A DNA stretch of 64,000 bases, taken from contig OX393567.1 in NCBI GenBank assembly GCA_947652115.1, positions 592,001-656,000 of the forward strand. The letters run 5' to 3'. The DNA is from Blastomussa wellsi (taxonomy: Eukaryota > Cnidaria > Anthozoa > Scleractinia > Plerogyridae). Positions 34,462-47,000 of the stretch are shown piece after piece (the first letter of the stretch is position 1; the number at the start of each line of letters is the position of its first letter). Made by a program: the position numbers and the translations under genes. The notes under the pieces were generated by a model, which was not told where the DNA came from, made no database searches, and saw nothing but the letters and a program-made list of their open reading frames with translations.

Positions 34462-37400
34462 GTATAACAATATAATTTGGTTTTATCAACTGGGTTGATA
34501 ATGTCAATTGGCCACCGTAAAGAGATTCAATTGCTGACGTTTCGAGCGTTAGCCCTTCGTCGGAGCGAATACAAGTTGGAAATACTTAATCACAGCATAT
34601 AGAATCCATTTCATTTAGTATTCATCACAGCTCATGATAAGATTTGTTTAAAATCCACTACCAAACAGAGAAGTGTGCAAGGTCTAAAATAGACTGCATT
34701 TTTTACTCCCCTCCCCATCAGAGTCTTGACGGGGTTAATGACATTGCTAAAAGAAGTCACTACTCACTTTTCTGGTAAAGCCAGTTTTGTTCTGTAAGCA
34801 GCAGACAGAGTAATGGAACCCACTGGAGTACCAATGGAGCCAACCCTTAAGATCTGAAACCCTGCACAGAATCAAGTTCAAAATAATGATGAAAGACAAG
34901 AATTTTGTGGTGCATCCTTGTCATCTACAAACTAATTATTTGCATGCCAACATCTTGAATATCGCAAAGTTTTACTCTTTTGGGTACTTTGTATGTACAA
35001 CACTTCTTGTCTGACAATAGACTGTGGGACGTACCTTCTCCAAGCTCTTGAAATCTTACTTCACCAAAATAAACTCTGCAACAACAAAAAAGGAAACATA
35101 GATTCCAAATTATTCAAAGTACTGTATGGTAGTGATCTAAATTTGCTCAGAAGAAAGGAGGTTGGTTTGGGGTGGGCAGTGGGAATGTGAAGGTGGTCCT
35201 TTTCTTGTTCGACAGCATTCTGTCACTGCGACAACATTTTCACCAGAAATGCAACTTATACATAAGGCGACATGTTGCTGCAACCTGTCAGTGATTTGTC
35301 ACCTCGTGTGTTCTGACCTTTAATGTTTTCGGGGGAAAATATTTTGGCCATTCGGGCTTTTACAAAACAGGAGGGGTAGTGGCCCTCCCCTACCCCGCCC
35401 ACTGGATTTGCAACTACCAGTTACACTAAAACCCTTTCAAAGTAAAAAAACAACAATCATTCTTCAAATTATTCTCTTGTTATATATAAATAATTTTCCT
35501 TCAATGCTACCCTCCTCGCCCTTAAAAGCAATGATTACATATTCAATAATCTTACTTATAACACATCATGAAGTCTGTTCCTTGTTTACGTGACAATTGG
35601 TAAGCTGGTGTTACTCGTGTCACAGATAGAAGAGACTTAAGTAACATTCCAATTCTGTTATAGACTGTGTATGTCACTTTGGCATTTGGATCAACCCTGA
35701 AAAGAAACAGTGAACATGCACAACACTGCAAACATCAAAAGCACAAATGTTTGTCATAATAATTATTGCAGATTAATCCAATCAAAATATCATAAGAGAC
35801 TCCAGAAGAGTTCATTGATTATTATAGATTGCTCTGGAACGTACCTGTCATTCATGCCCAGACACCAAGTCTCCAACACCATTGTCTCTCCCTGTATAAA
35901 ATGTATAAACTTTAATATTTTCAAGGAACTTGGGGATCATGAATGGTCCCTCATAATTTTGAATTGCTTGTAGAATTAGGCTTCTCCTTAAAATGCTTGT
36001 ATGATTAATTAAATCTTAATAGTGGAGCTCCGGAGGCCCAAAGGGCCAACAAGCGGAGCACCATACTCGTAGAAACCCACGTAGTCCATTTTTCATGGTC
36101 AAAATGGCTAGCGGAATGGCTCGCAGACGCGTACGACCGACGACGACATCGCCACAATGTATCCGCTGACGAGTATTGTGTGGTCACTCACTCATTTCAC
36201 TACTGATATCCCTATTTTGCGTGTTTATCTTACCTCACTTGTTTTTAAGGATATCTCTACACACATGGGACTCTCTTTGGAAGGAAGTTGGCCGTTTGTC
36301 ACTTTCTTTACTTCAGATGTGACATCAGGATGATCATTTATTGCAAGATTGAACTGAAAAGAAAAATCATGCAGAAAAATATAAAATGAAAAGATCTAGC
36401 TAGTGTAATGGAAATCTACATCTAGTTGAGTGTCATATGTACCATGAGAAGTTGTTTGTTTAAAGCTTACCCAGTCTTGACCCATAGCATTGGGCTTGGA
36501 TTTAGTACGGATCTTTTCTCCAAGACGTGACTGAACAATGACTTGCACCGCCTAAAATGAAATAACATCATGAATAAGGACTGGAAATATTTAAGATCTC
36601 AGAGAAGAAACCATGCTATATTTGCAATACTTTTTGTTTTATGTTTATAAATTTCCCTTGAGCAGACATACCAAATATCCTGGTCTGACTGTGACACACA
36701 GTGGCACTTGCAGTTTAGGATATTGCATGAGGGTGTTACGATGGTTTGACCTCCTTATCTCACACCAAAATAAACAGATTGAATCTGCTAAAACATTTAG
36801 CATGGTGTACATCATGTACACAAGCATAAACCAAGTATGTCTCATGTGCAAAAATACCCAGAAAGTATTTTTGAATAAAATTGATACATCTTATTGGGTG
36901 TCTGTAAAATACAGAACACGCCCGGAACACCCGGAAAACCACGAAACACACCTGGAACACCCCAGAACATACCCAGAAAAGATCCTGGAACACACAAAAT
37001 TAACGACATAAATTAAAAATTGTAAAAAAATTAAATAAAAATGGGAATAAAAATAAATACAAACAAGATAAGAATGATGAAATCAAATTGGGTCAGCGCT
37101 TACTGAAGCACAATTTTGCTCCATTCACAATGGACTATTTTAGGTTTTTGGCTGCAAAACGTGACGGCTTGGGCCATCAAAATTGCTCACGAAAAGAAAT
37201 GTCTCTGGTTTTGTACATGATGACGCTTGCTGCAACATACATGTTCACATAAAGTTTTGACGTGTCCAGTCTTGTCAGGAAGGGGAATTTTTACGAAAAG
37301 ATTATGCAAGAAGTCTACCAATTTGATATTTACTCAGACGCTAGATCAGATTGTCAAAGAAGAAATTCAAAATGTAACTCAGAAATAAATTCAGTCAAAC

Positions 37401-38049
37401 TTAATATTCATTTCCCGATATAAATTAATAGGTCTTTTAATTAGTTGTTCTTTTCTCAGACAAGCAAAGCCTTCAGAATATTCAGAAATCTACTTCTTAG
37501 TGTTCCAGGTTGTTCCAAGTGTTCTGGGTGTGTTCCGAGATTTTTCCTGGTTACACAGCCACCCAATCTTATTGATGGAAACTAATTTTTGCAGAGTTAC
37601 AGATGGTACTTTCCTTTAACTGAAACCCAAACAATACCAGAATCTCAGTATCCCCCAAAATTAATACTGGGCAACATCCCCTCTCACGGGTGAAGAACTA
37701 TAGCTACAATCTTGAACAAGATAAATCGATATCATAACATGCCGGAACTGTACTTGTATATATACATATATAATCGCTTACGCGTTATGTCGAATGAAAC
37801 TTTTTTCTACGGTGGAGAGATTTGTAAAAATCAAAGACGAAATACTTATTATCCTAATTACGCTCGTCCTCAAGTATCAGCAGACCTCTAGCGAATAACC
37901 TGACGTTATATATACAAATTGATCTTCAAGTTCGTCGTATAAACAACCAAGCATAAGCTTACCTTTTGCGAAAGAAATTTCAAAAACTTCTTGAGATCTC
38001 GCTGTTCTTGAACTCCCAGAGTCCTATTCCTCTCCTCCATTTCAACCAT
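30857..38049 (-). CDS. ATG13: Autophagy-related protein 13 (ATG13)
   Basis: Fourteen coding exons: 38049-37963, 36551-36471, 36353-36234, 35891-35845, 35696-35556, 35075-35035, 34861-34768, 34377-34249, 33936-33775, 33656-33572, 33057-32929, 32360-32256, 31545-31417, 30940-30857; 1434 bases, 477 aa, within the range of animal ATG13. The HORMA domain fills roughly residues 10-195, with [54 protein letters not shown] and [15 protein letters not shown] disordered middle follows. Residues 402-405 (FVMV after three aspartates) match the LC3-interacting motif of vertebrate ATG13, and the next exon gives KPAFA and SFFRECQ. ATG13 bridges ULK1, FIP200 and ATG101 at the start of autophagosome formation. 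The first of two nearby in-frame ATGs (38049, 38040) was chosen; either is possible. Confidence 0.97.
31131..31257. repeat. Short inverted-end repeat in an ATG13 intron
   Basis: Begins GCTAGCCTGCGCCGCGCC and ends ATGCAGGCTAAC, so the ends are roughly complementary (GTTAGCCTGC). GC-rich against its AT-rich surroundings. Probably a MITE or SINE fragment. Confidence 0.45.
34430..34567. repeat. TTGGTTTTATCAACTGGGTT repeat with hammerhead-like end
   Basis: Lies in an ATG13 intron. Runs from TTTCTAAAGAAACTGTGGTG through GGTTTTATCAACTGGGTTG to GACGTTTCGAGCGTTAGCCC. The reverse complement of its end (34567-34531) reads CCGACGA, a GGGC-TAAC-GCTC stem, GAAA and CGTC before AGC, that is, a hammerhead core with U4 changed to C. 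Other copies are at 56727-56961 and, rearranged, at 14757-14850. Confidence 0.8.
36018..36175. repeat. Dispersed repeat, copy 2 (CGGAGGCCC type)
   Basis: Reads GAGCTCCGGAGGCCCAAAGG, then AAGCGGAGCACCATACTC and ends in CGACGACGACATCGCC; the same blocks in the same order occur at 3697-3862. Located in an ATG13 intron. Confidence 0.7.
36895..37565. mobile_element. MITE with GAACACCC-rich ends in ATG13 intron 1
   Basis: 671 bp, with ends TGGGTGTCTGTAAAA and TTACACAGCCACCCA and direct duplication ATCTTAT on both sides (36888-36894 and 37566-37572). Subterminal regions carry irregular GGAACACCC units on the left and their complement GGTGTTCC-like units on the right. A seven- to eight-base duplication fits a hAT-like mechanism. 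Confidence 0.8.
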
Positions 38050-38389
38050 GAATGTGATTTCGATGCAGAATGGGAAGGAAATTGTCACAAAACTACAATA
38101 AACAGAAAACACAGCTCAGCTTGTCGCTTCGACCACCACAAGCTTCCGCCGCCATTGAAAACAAGTTTACTAGTGCCAGACTTCCAACCGTGAAATGAGA
38201 ATGACCACAGCTCGTCCCAGGACACTAGAGCCCGTGGATTGCGCGATTATAAACTCCGCGCCCTACCCATTGAGAACTGAGGCACTCTCTCCATACCCGA
38301 GGCTTGCAATCTTGCTGTTGCTGTTATTTTGATCGCACGAATTCTAAGCGGTTTTACATAAAAACGAGGCAAATGGATCATCCTGTAGA

Positions 38390-39560
38390 GGGCAATGATG
38401 AATGAAGTGTTGAAATGTCGACCCTTTCGCCTGCACTAACAACTTTAGCCACCTCCCCTCCCCTCCCCCCAATTGGGGGATAACCAGGGCATACTTGGGG
38501 TTTTCACCTCGTTTTCACTCGATTTAGGTTCCCCGGAAGTCGGGGAATGCACCTTTTTACCCAGCTTCGCTATACAATGCGGGGGCTGAGCAGGGATTTG
38601 GCAGGGATTTCGCTCGTGGTTCGCAAACTCTTTTAGAAGGCTGGGATCAAGTTGCATGCTCACACAAAACATAGAGGCTGAACAACTGACGAAGAAGGTA
38701 TGTTTGCCTAAACAGTGGTCTGCTTTGGGTGCAGTATTAATAAAAGTGTTTTTTTTTTTTTTATTCTATGTTTCAATAGATTGCAAGAAAAAGAAGAAAA
38801 CGAAGTGGAAGGGGAAAAACTAAGTAACCTTGACTTCAGTGGTATGAAAAAAGATCTTGTGAAAGCTCCAGTTTTTAAAAAAATCTAATCTATGTAATGA
38901 ATTGTGCTTGATGTTTAGAGGGCGGGGGAGTTCACTCTGAATTTTTCCCCTCAAGGCAGGGCTTTTACTGCATTTCACTGACAAAAAAGTGTCCCCCAAT
39001 GGGGGGTGGCGGGGATTTCCATATTATTTATTTTCCGTCGCTTTCGCCGTCAGGATCAGTCTGCCGTTTATAGTTTACTCAAGACGTTCTACTACTATGG
39101 GATTCTGGTCCAATTAAAGTTCACTCAACACACGTTTTATCTGAAAGATCTAGACAAGTGAGTAGTGTAATACCAACAGAAGTCATTTAGGGAACGAAAT
39201 TGGAAATTTTCAATTGGCAGGGGTATCGCTTTTTCTCCCCACTAGCCGAACGAAAAAAGCCTTTCAGTAATGTCTTATAGTTAACAGTGATGTGTTCTGT
39301 GTCACTAATAGACGCGCCAACAGCATGGCTCACGATATGAAACTCGACGAGGTGGATTTTATTTTAGGCTCCAAATCAGTGGGGAGGGGGGAGGGGGAAG
39401 GGAGGCTGACAGTTCACCAGGGTGATACTCCATATACCAAGTCAATATATGCACTATTGTGTTGTTCTACTGTGTGAAGTCTATTGTGCTATTGTTTAAG
39501 GGCTACGGGACCCAATGTTGTTCTTTGCGACGTACTTCGGAACGTGCTATTGACTTGGAA
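38390..39560. other. Interval with G-rich repeat fragments
   Basis: C-rich and G-rich tracts (38450-38480, 38930-39015, 39380-39405) and TCCCCCAATTGGGGG-type short palindromes suggest decayed transposon ends. A minus ORF at 38672-38445 translates these tracts and is not convincing as a gene. Confidence 0.4.
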
Positions 39561-39561
39561 A

Positions 39562-39779
39562 ATGGCGCTCGACCCGTTCACCAAGAAAAACGAAAGTTAT
39601 GAGTAAGTTTGAGTTTGATATTTTTATTTTGCATCAGGCGAGTTTGAGCACCTACATGCCTAGTACTTCAGTTTGTTACATGTTTCATGTTGTTTGTTTC
39701 TTTTTTATATAAAATTCCTAGGTGTATACAGGCAGGCCATAACAAGTCTGCGTTCGTTGAACTATCACTGATAGAGTAA
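39562..39779 (+). CDS. Possible two-exon micropeptide
   Basis: Exon 39562-39602 begins ATGGCGCTCGACCCG in a good initiation context and ends at a consensus GTAAGT; an acceptor TTCCTAG precedes exon 39722-39779. The joined frame is 32 codons (MALDPFTKKNESYE then CIQAGHNKSAFVELSLIE) and closes with TAA. I recognise no family. It may be a real small protein, the first exons of a longer alternatively spliced gene, or chance. Confidence 0.25.
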
Positions 39780-41011
39780 AATACAACATTTATCACAACT
39801 TTGGATTACTGCACGTCATTCCATCATACATACGTTTACGTTAAAACCGTATTACATCAACAAACACAACCCACCTTGACTAAAAAGCTACCTTTTGCGA
39901 TCAAAAATTTTAATTCAATTCTACATACACCAAATTCCTATGAGCAATAAGCGTGTCGAAAGCAGATGTTTTGTCAGAGAAATGTTTACCTCAGATCAAT
40001 GATAAATTCAAATGTTAAGTCTATTAGATATATTTTAAAAAGCAATTAAATGGTACTTATATTTGTTACGGATTCCAGCGAAGAAAATTAATGCTTGGCG
40101 GAAATGAAAAGCAATGTTCGTAAATATAAACAGTTTTGCATTTAACCACAACCTGGAAAATACTTTTACTGTGCGACGTTTCCTGAATACCAGTCGTTTT
40201 ACCATTGTTTAGCCTCACCAAAAAATGTTTTCTAAACAACACAATTCTAATCAAATAGAGTGTTTTCGCCAAACTCCGCTTTCTACAACAGCAGACTATC
40301 TTCAAATGGAAAAAGTTTAGTCTAATTCATTTACTTCAGACATTGCCTTGTTCAAAAGGGAAAGCTGATTCTTGTTTCTGTAAGCTTCAATCTGACTTAC
40401 TCTCCAATCAACACACAACACATCAACTCATTGCCATGTAATTGTTTTCCCGATTTTCGAAATCTGAATGGTTTCCCTAGGTGTTCAAGAAAGCACAAGT
40501 TTACTATACATTAACTACAAGACTCTCACAGAGAGTGTTCGCCATAGGTGACTATACCTTGCCGACTAAAGAATCAATCAGAACTCAGGAGAGAGAATCT
40601 CACCAAACAAAAAACTGTCAAGAGTGGGAAAATTCTCACGAGTCACGATTTGGCGAAAAGACCAATTCTTCGCTCTAATTACCTGGGAACTTTGCACGAG
40701 TTAAATGAAAAGATTGAAGAGCAGAGCAAATGTAAATATATAATTATCGCCACGAGTCACCGTATTTAATGGAGGAGAAATTCCTTTCTGTTGACTACGG
40801 ATTCACTAAAAAACGTACTCCAAGAGGACTACACTAACACCAATTTTACACAACGTATTCAAGGGTTCGGCAAACCATTACGGCAATTGTTGTAGGTGGA
40901 GCTTGATTGGCAGGACTTTGACTGATGATTCATGAAAGTAACTGGTTCAGTCCGGTTGCTGGGATATTTTCCACAGCTACCGTACTAGCTTCAGCAACTG
41001 GACGAGCAGGT

Positions 41012-44000
41012 TTAAAACTGGTCAACCAATATATCTGCGAGGTGCGAGGCAACATGAGGTCTTGAACTTCGTATTGTCAGTCTAAACATCTGAAACGGAA
41101 GTGCGAAGAATTGTTAAAACGCGTTGAAAAGTTCTGCATTGTTATTGCTTAGCTGTTCTCAGTAGAGAGCATCAGTACAATAAACGCGGCATGCCCGAAA
41201 AATCCGAGAAAAGGAGGATTCTCTCGCAATATGGCACTTTGCTGTTGGGTTAATCTTTAAAACCTCAACATAAATCAATATGAAATCTCCACACTTCAGT
41301 AAACAAACAAGATTTCTGTTTACCTGTGCTTGTCTATTTGGTTCTAGTCGAAGCAGTGTTCCAACTTGCAAGGCTTCTGCTTTAATTATACCGGAACAAA
41401 CAAAGTTTTCCGGATTAGGATCTACATTCTGAAGCAAGGACATTCCAAAGCCAATAAGCTGCAAGAGAATACAAGAACACCGTAAGGAATCTCACAAAAC
41501 AACCGTGACAAAAATCAGGAAATTATGCGAAATAATTGAACGTAGTTTGCCAAAAAGCCGGTTCTAAACAACGTTTGCCGAGCGTAACGAATGTTTAAGG
41601 AACACGTGCAGCGTGCTCTAACCAATCACAGGCAAGATTTTGCCTTCTCGGCCAATCGGATGCAAAAGCGAACCAACAATCATTTTCCCGCGTTTTCCGC
41701 ATGTTATTTTTCCCGCGCTTTCCATTGGCTACTGTAGAAGCGTTTGCTTTTCATGTACTTTACAACTGTTCCATACGCATGTTTTCCCGCCATTTCCATC
41801 GGCTACACGTTTCTGCTTATTCTACACTTTCCATTTCACACGTTATTTTTTACTGGCTTTTAAATACTAACCTTTGTCTTTATTGTCTCTGCATCAATTG
41901 GAAACCTAGCTTGAAAAATCTTCTGGCACTCTTGATCAGGACTGAAATAAAAAGCAACATTTTGTCACTGAATACTGACGAGGTAAAATTAAGCTATGAC
42001 TACATTAGCGCAAGGCGCAAGGCTAGGTGGCCCACGCAAATGGCAAAATAGAAGTGTTAATACTTACTTTCCCAACTGTTTCCATCTCGAAAAGAAATCC
42101 TGTGAGTTCATTTCGGTTGGTGAGAAGAACTTGGAAAGAAACAGAGGCAGCGGAAGGACAATTCTTTGGCTCATGCCGTTCACGCTATCAAGAAAAGAAA
42201 AAACAAAGATGTCCATGCTTTACACAGTATTCTTGCCAACTCCTTCACGGTACGAGTTCAGATGGGAAACGTAACTGACAACGAGGCTGTATTTAGAGAA
42301 ACACAATCCTGGGACTGGGATCCAGAAATGTTCCTACTGTCTTTGGGAATTTCCCGAACATTCTCGGAAATCCTCGGATGGCTTCCGACAAGGTCGGTTC
42401 GCCTTCCAAATAAATATATTTAATATATATTGAGCTAATGTAGATGTATACACTGTGTTTCACACTCTTGTTAGGACAAGAGTATTCGGATCATAAAAAT
42501 TTACTGGAGTATATGCCCGCAATTTTCACAACCCATTTAGGCGCATAGAAACTGTGAGAATCTTGCCCAAGTCCAAATACGTTTATAAAGTGTGACAAAC
42601 AATCATTATAGCTATTGTTGAACTTCGGATCTTTAGTCAGAAACCACAACTCTTTCTCCCACAGAACATAAGTGGAACACTTTCCTCGTTTTAATGAAAG
42701 ATACCTGAATTGAAGATCTATAATTGGACGATCACTGAACTCCATGAGACATTCTACATTGACCATCTGCTTCACCTGGGCTCCGCCCTCCACAACATTC
42801 GGGGGAGGATTGGAATCAGCTTTAAGACGTGAATGAAGTCAAGGAAGAAAAAAGCATTAGTACTGAAGTTCAATTTCAAAAGTTAAAATCAAACTATTGG
42901 TATTGGTTTGTACTCTAAGACTAAAACCAACTTGAAAAAAATATATTTTTGAAAAACAATAGTATAGTAAGTTGGCAGTTGTCTAACATTACCATCAGTC
43001 TCTGATAATTTCTCCTTAAATGTGTCATCAGTTCATTTTTTGTCCAATGTTACTTTTTCTGCAAAATATTATCTACATTTCAAAGGATATGAGTATTAAG
43101 ATCTCCAGGCATGTGAAGATTGGATGTGAATCCAACAAACTGTGATGATGTCTTGTTGCCATAGAATATACCAAGAGTCCCTGAAAAATAATACATAAGC
43201 AAACAAACAAATAAATGTACACTCTAAAGCCACAAAAATAACTCTTTGTTTTCATAATCTTGTGGCTAGTGTTGTCATCGAGGAGGGGAGAAAAACCGAA
43301 AAGGGCAGAAACACTCACAGAAAAAAAAGAGAAAATACTACTTCATCAACATTGAAATCACTTACCCTTTTCATCTTTGAATTCCGATTTTATACCAACT
43401 TGAAGGATGTCAGTTTCAAAAAGAACCCCAGTGTTTTTGAACACAAATCTGTCAACAAAATAAATAACTTTATCATTTGGCACCTACCACTACATTCAAA
43501 CATAAAGTAAGAAAATTTAATAATATTAATTTTTCCTAGTTAGAGTCCACTGCATTGCAGAGTCAGCAAAAGCATGCCTGAAGGGTTCAATGGAGGTGAT
43601 TACATGAAGTCAGATACGCTTGATAGTGGCTTACTTCTTAATATTTTCCTCTGCACCAGGGGTGATTGATGGAGCACTTCCCGCTATGGGTGTTGCCGGC
43701 ATCTCGAACACGTCCACTAGGAGTCCCCCTCCTGCTCCTGTATCTGCAGCGGCAAAGTTGTTTGTCACTGGTGCAGCTGGTTCTGTGTGGAAGAGATCTA
43801 GGGGCAAATAATATGGCAATCATAGATATGAAGTCTTTCTTATTCAGTGCATTTCTCTTCTCTCCTAACAACATGTTTAGTGATGACGATGACAATGTTG
43901 TTGTGTTGTTGATGATGATGATGATGACGATGACAATGATGATGATGATGACGATGATAAACATTCAGTCACATACAGCAGAATCTTGACTTCTCAAACT

Positions 44001-47000
44001 CTCAATTTTTCGAAACTTGCGTAAACTTAAACCGAGAGGCATTTCCCTTGATTTTGAAACCAAATTACATTTCCCTTAGGCGTTAGAGCAATCAATATCC
44101 CATTGTGTTAAATTTAAATCTCCACTATAATTTTAAATGTTTCTGCATCTCTTTACGTGTTTCATTTAGACATCCAAGGGAAGCTCCATGCCAGTAAAAC
44201 AGACCTGACGCTGTTTTGATGCCTTGCAATGCAGCCTAATCTAGGATTTTAAAGCAAACTAAAAACCTTTCATAACCTACCTGCCTGAAGAGCAGGATTG
44301 GGAGCAGAAACTGAAACCTGCAAGAATGCACAATTCTTTTTGTTGGTCACTTGACTCATTTGGGGGAAGGGTCAGGATTTACGACAATATTAAAAATCTA
44401 AGAAAACGTTTATAGTTTCCTTCATTTCCCTTTCACATTGGTTTCACAGGCTGAATGTTATAGTAGTCAAGATTGGCTTTTCCCATTTAAAACTACATTG
44501 TTTGCATACTGTCTACTTGTTGCTATGCTTGATGGTTACATGTAAATATTCACAAGTTAGCAAATAATGCACATTATAACAATGGGGAGCATTGATGAAC
44601 ATAGTTTCAAAACATTTAACATACTTCCTTGACTGATTGCTTAACAGATTAATTGCAAGCATAATCATGCAGGAATGAATTTTTTTGAGCCCCCATTGGT
44701 TGATGAACCAATGACCTTTCAGATACCAGTTGAACGCTCCAACCACTGAACAATGGGAGACTTGTGGCATTGAAGTGGTAAACTATGTTCTCATCATTGA
44801 CTGGCCTTCCACAGTTCTTCAATCACTTCACCTTTCCAAGTCACCATAATTCCATTTATTATAATCATACCTTTACCTCATTAACAACAGTGACCTGCCC
44901 ATTTGTAGTTGGCTTCTCTGCAGGTTCACTCTTCTCTTCCTTGTCAATGATCCCAGCCTTTTCCTGCTTTTTCTTCTTTAGCTTGGCTAAGATGGACGAC
45001 TCTCGTTCTGGGAATGGCGGCATCTCTTCAAGAACAGTGGCCTTTAGTAAAGAAATGAACACAGTACAATAAATCAGTAACTTGTTGGATGGTAAAACTA
45101 TGAATTTCAAATTTTTTGACAGGGAGGAAGAGGGGTGGGGGTAGTGGGAGGGGGGGGGGGGTGTGAACGAATACTACTGAACGCTAACAAAATACTGTTC
45201 TTACCAGAACATCTGGAGACGCAACAGTACTAAGTTTCAAGTACTCCAAAGCTCTCTGTTGAATCTCTGCATCTGAATTTTTAAGGTTTGAATCACTACG
45301 CAAAATCTGAAAAAGAAAGCACATTGTATTAGAAAACCTTCAGTTGAGAGCCGAATTAAGTGCTGAATCAATAAAGTACATTAGTATCTTGGCATTTTAC
45401 AGCGGACAGACATAAAATATAAGCTCAACTCTCTCCAAGATGGACACCAAGGAGACTGCCGCTGAGTCAGTCCATCTTAGGGAAGGGTCCAGCTTATAAA
45501 GAGTTTAGATACAGCATATGATTCAAAAACAGCTAGCAGGGGCTGGCCAATGTTCATCAGTTGCCCGTTTTGTAGGTGTCCTTCTTACAGAAGTGTCTTT
45601 ACTCATCGTAAAGAGTAGGGCACAGAGTTCCCAGTGTTGTGGTGTGGCCTTTTTGCATCTTCGAAAGCTTTATACATGAGCTACTGGTTCGGGAGAATTG
45701 GGCAACCAAGTGCTCCCCGCTCTTCAAAGTCAAATATTTGCCTTTGCCTTTGTTAAGAGAAAGTTGACTACAACTGTTTTCATACCTCCTGAATGTGTCC
45801 TTTGATCTCTGGGAAGAGATTGATAAATTTGACGTATGTTGACATGAGCAGTCCTCTTGTGGAGGAAGAACACAATGGGAATTTACTGTGTAACAACTGA
45901 AACTGAACCATTGGGCTGAAAACATAAAATGAGAAAAGCAATGCAACTTACAGGATGGTTCTAAAAAGTTATTGTCAACATCTATGAGCTCAACATTAGT
46001 TATTCTGATTCCAGTTAGGGCAAGGAGCGCACAAGTGTGACCACTTTTTAATTAATTTATTTTCATTCATCCGTCCAGCTGCCAGTTGGCCTTTAATTGG
46101 ACTAAATCTGCACACAACAATGTGAATCAAATAAGCAGTTTGTAACAGTTTTGAACTTGCTCCTTGCTGCAGGTTACAATGATCAGATGTGAGGCTGACA
46201 AGTATGACAGATGTCGGCTGGGTGCTGGGAATATTCAGCTGCCACAAGTTACTGTAAATACTGAAGTCACAGCATATTTCCAAGTGACAGTTGCCATTAC
46301 AGATGGCTGTTTAAAAGGCAATGGTAAATTGGATGATTTTACAAGTTTTCAGCCCTGAGATCTGTTTGTCTGTGCTAGTTAAACCATCAGCTTACAGGGC
46401 ATTGTTATTAGCTCAATGCTTTGAAAAATCCCTCAAGCAACTTCATGTTGTCACTTTCTATTTAAGTGTATCTCAGTAATCTTCCTCATAAGTTGAAACG
46501 CGTTTGGTACTAAAAGATGACTAGAAAAGTCAGAAATATTATTAACAACAGCTGAGACTCATTTGTTTTTACCTTGATCTTGGATCTCCAGCAATAAGAT
46601 TTCCAAACTCTCCCAAGATGTAGCCACCCACTTTAACCATGTTTTCATGGCAAGATGGCGACTGTAAAGCCTCAAACACTGTCTTGGCAGCATAACCTTG
46701 AATGTCATCTCTGTTGATCACTATCTGGATCACACGGTACCACACCTGAAAGGAATTTTGTACTACATCAATGCATGTCAACCAAAACAAAACATTATAA
46801 CCAATGTTCAGCTGCTGAGAGTGAACAATCAACATTTGACTTTTCATTATTAAGTAGCACGATATATTACCTCCTCACTGACGTAATCTCCTGCAATCCT
46901 AATAAGGGTGAGGATGGTGTCCATGTACCAGGAGTAGTCTGTTGCAAACTTTTCAGCAAGGATTGCCACTTTCAACACCTGGAAAAAAGTTCAACTTCAA

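Noticed and set aside
43638..43989. Poly-Met and poly-Ile ORFs near 43900
   Set aside because: They translate the GATGAT microsatellite in an AP2A intron.
44865..45110. ORF with [18 protein letters not shown] taken as a separate gene
   Set aside because: It is AP2A exon 45041-44877 read into the flanking introns.
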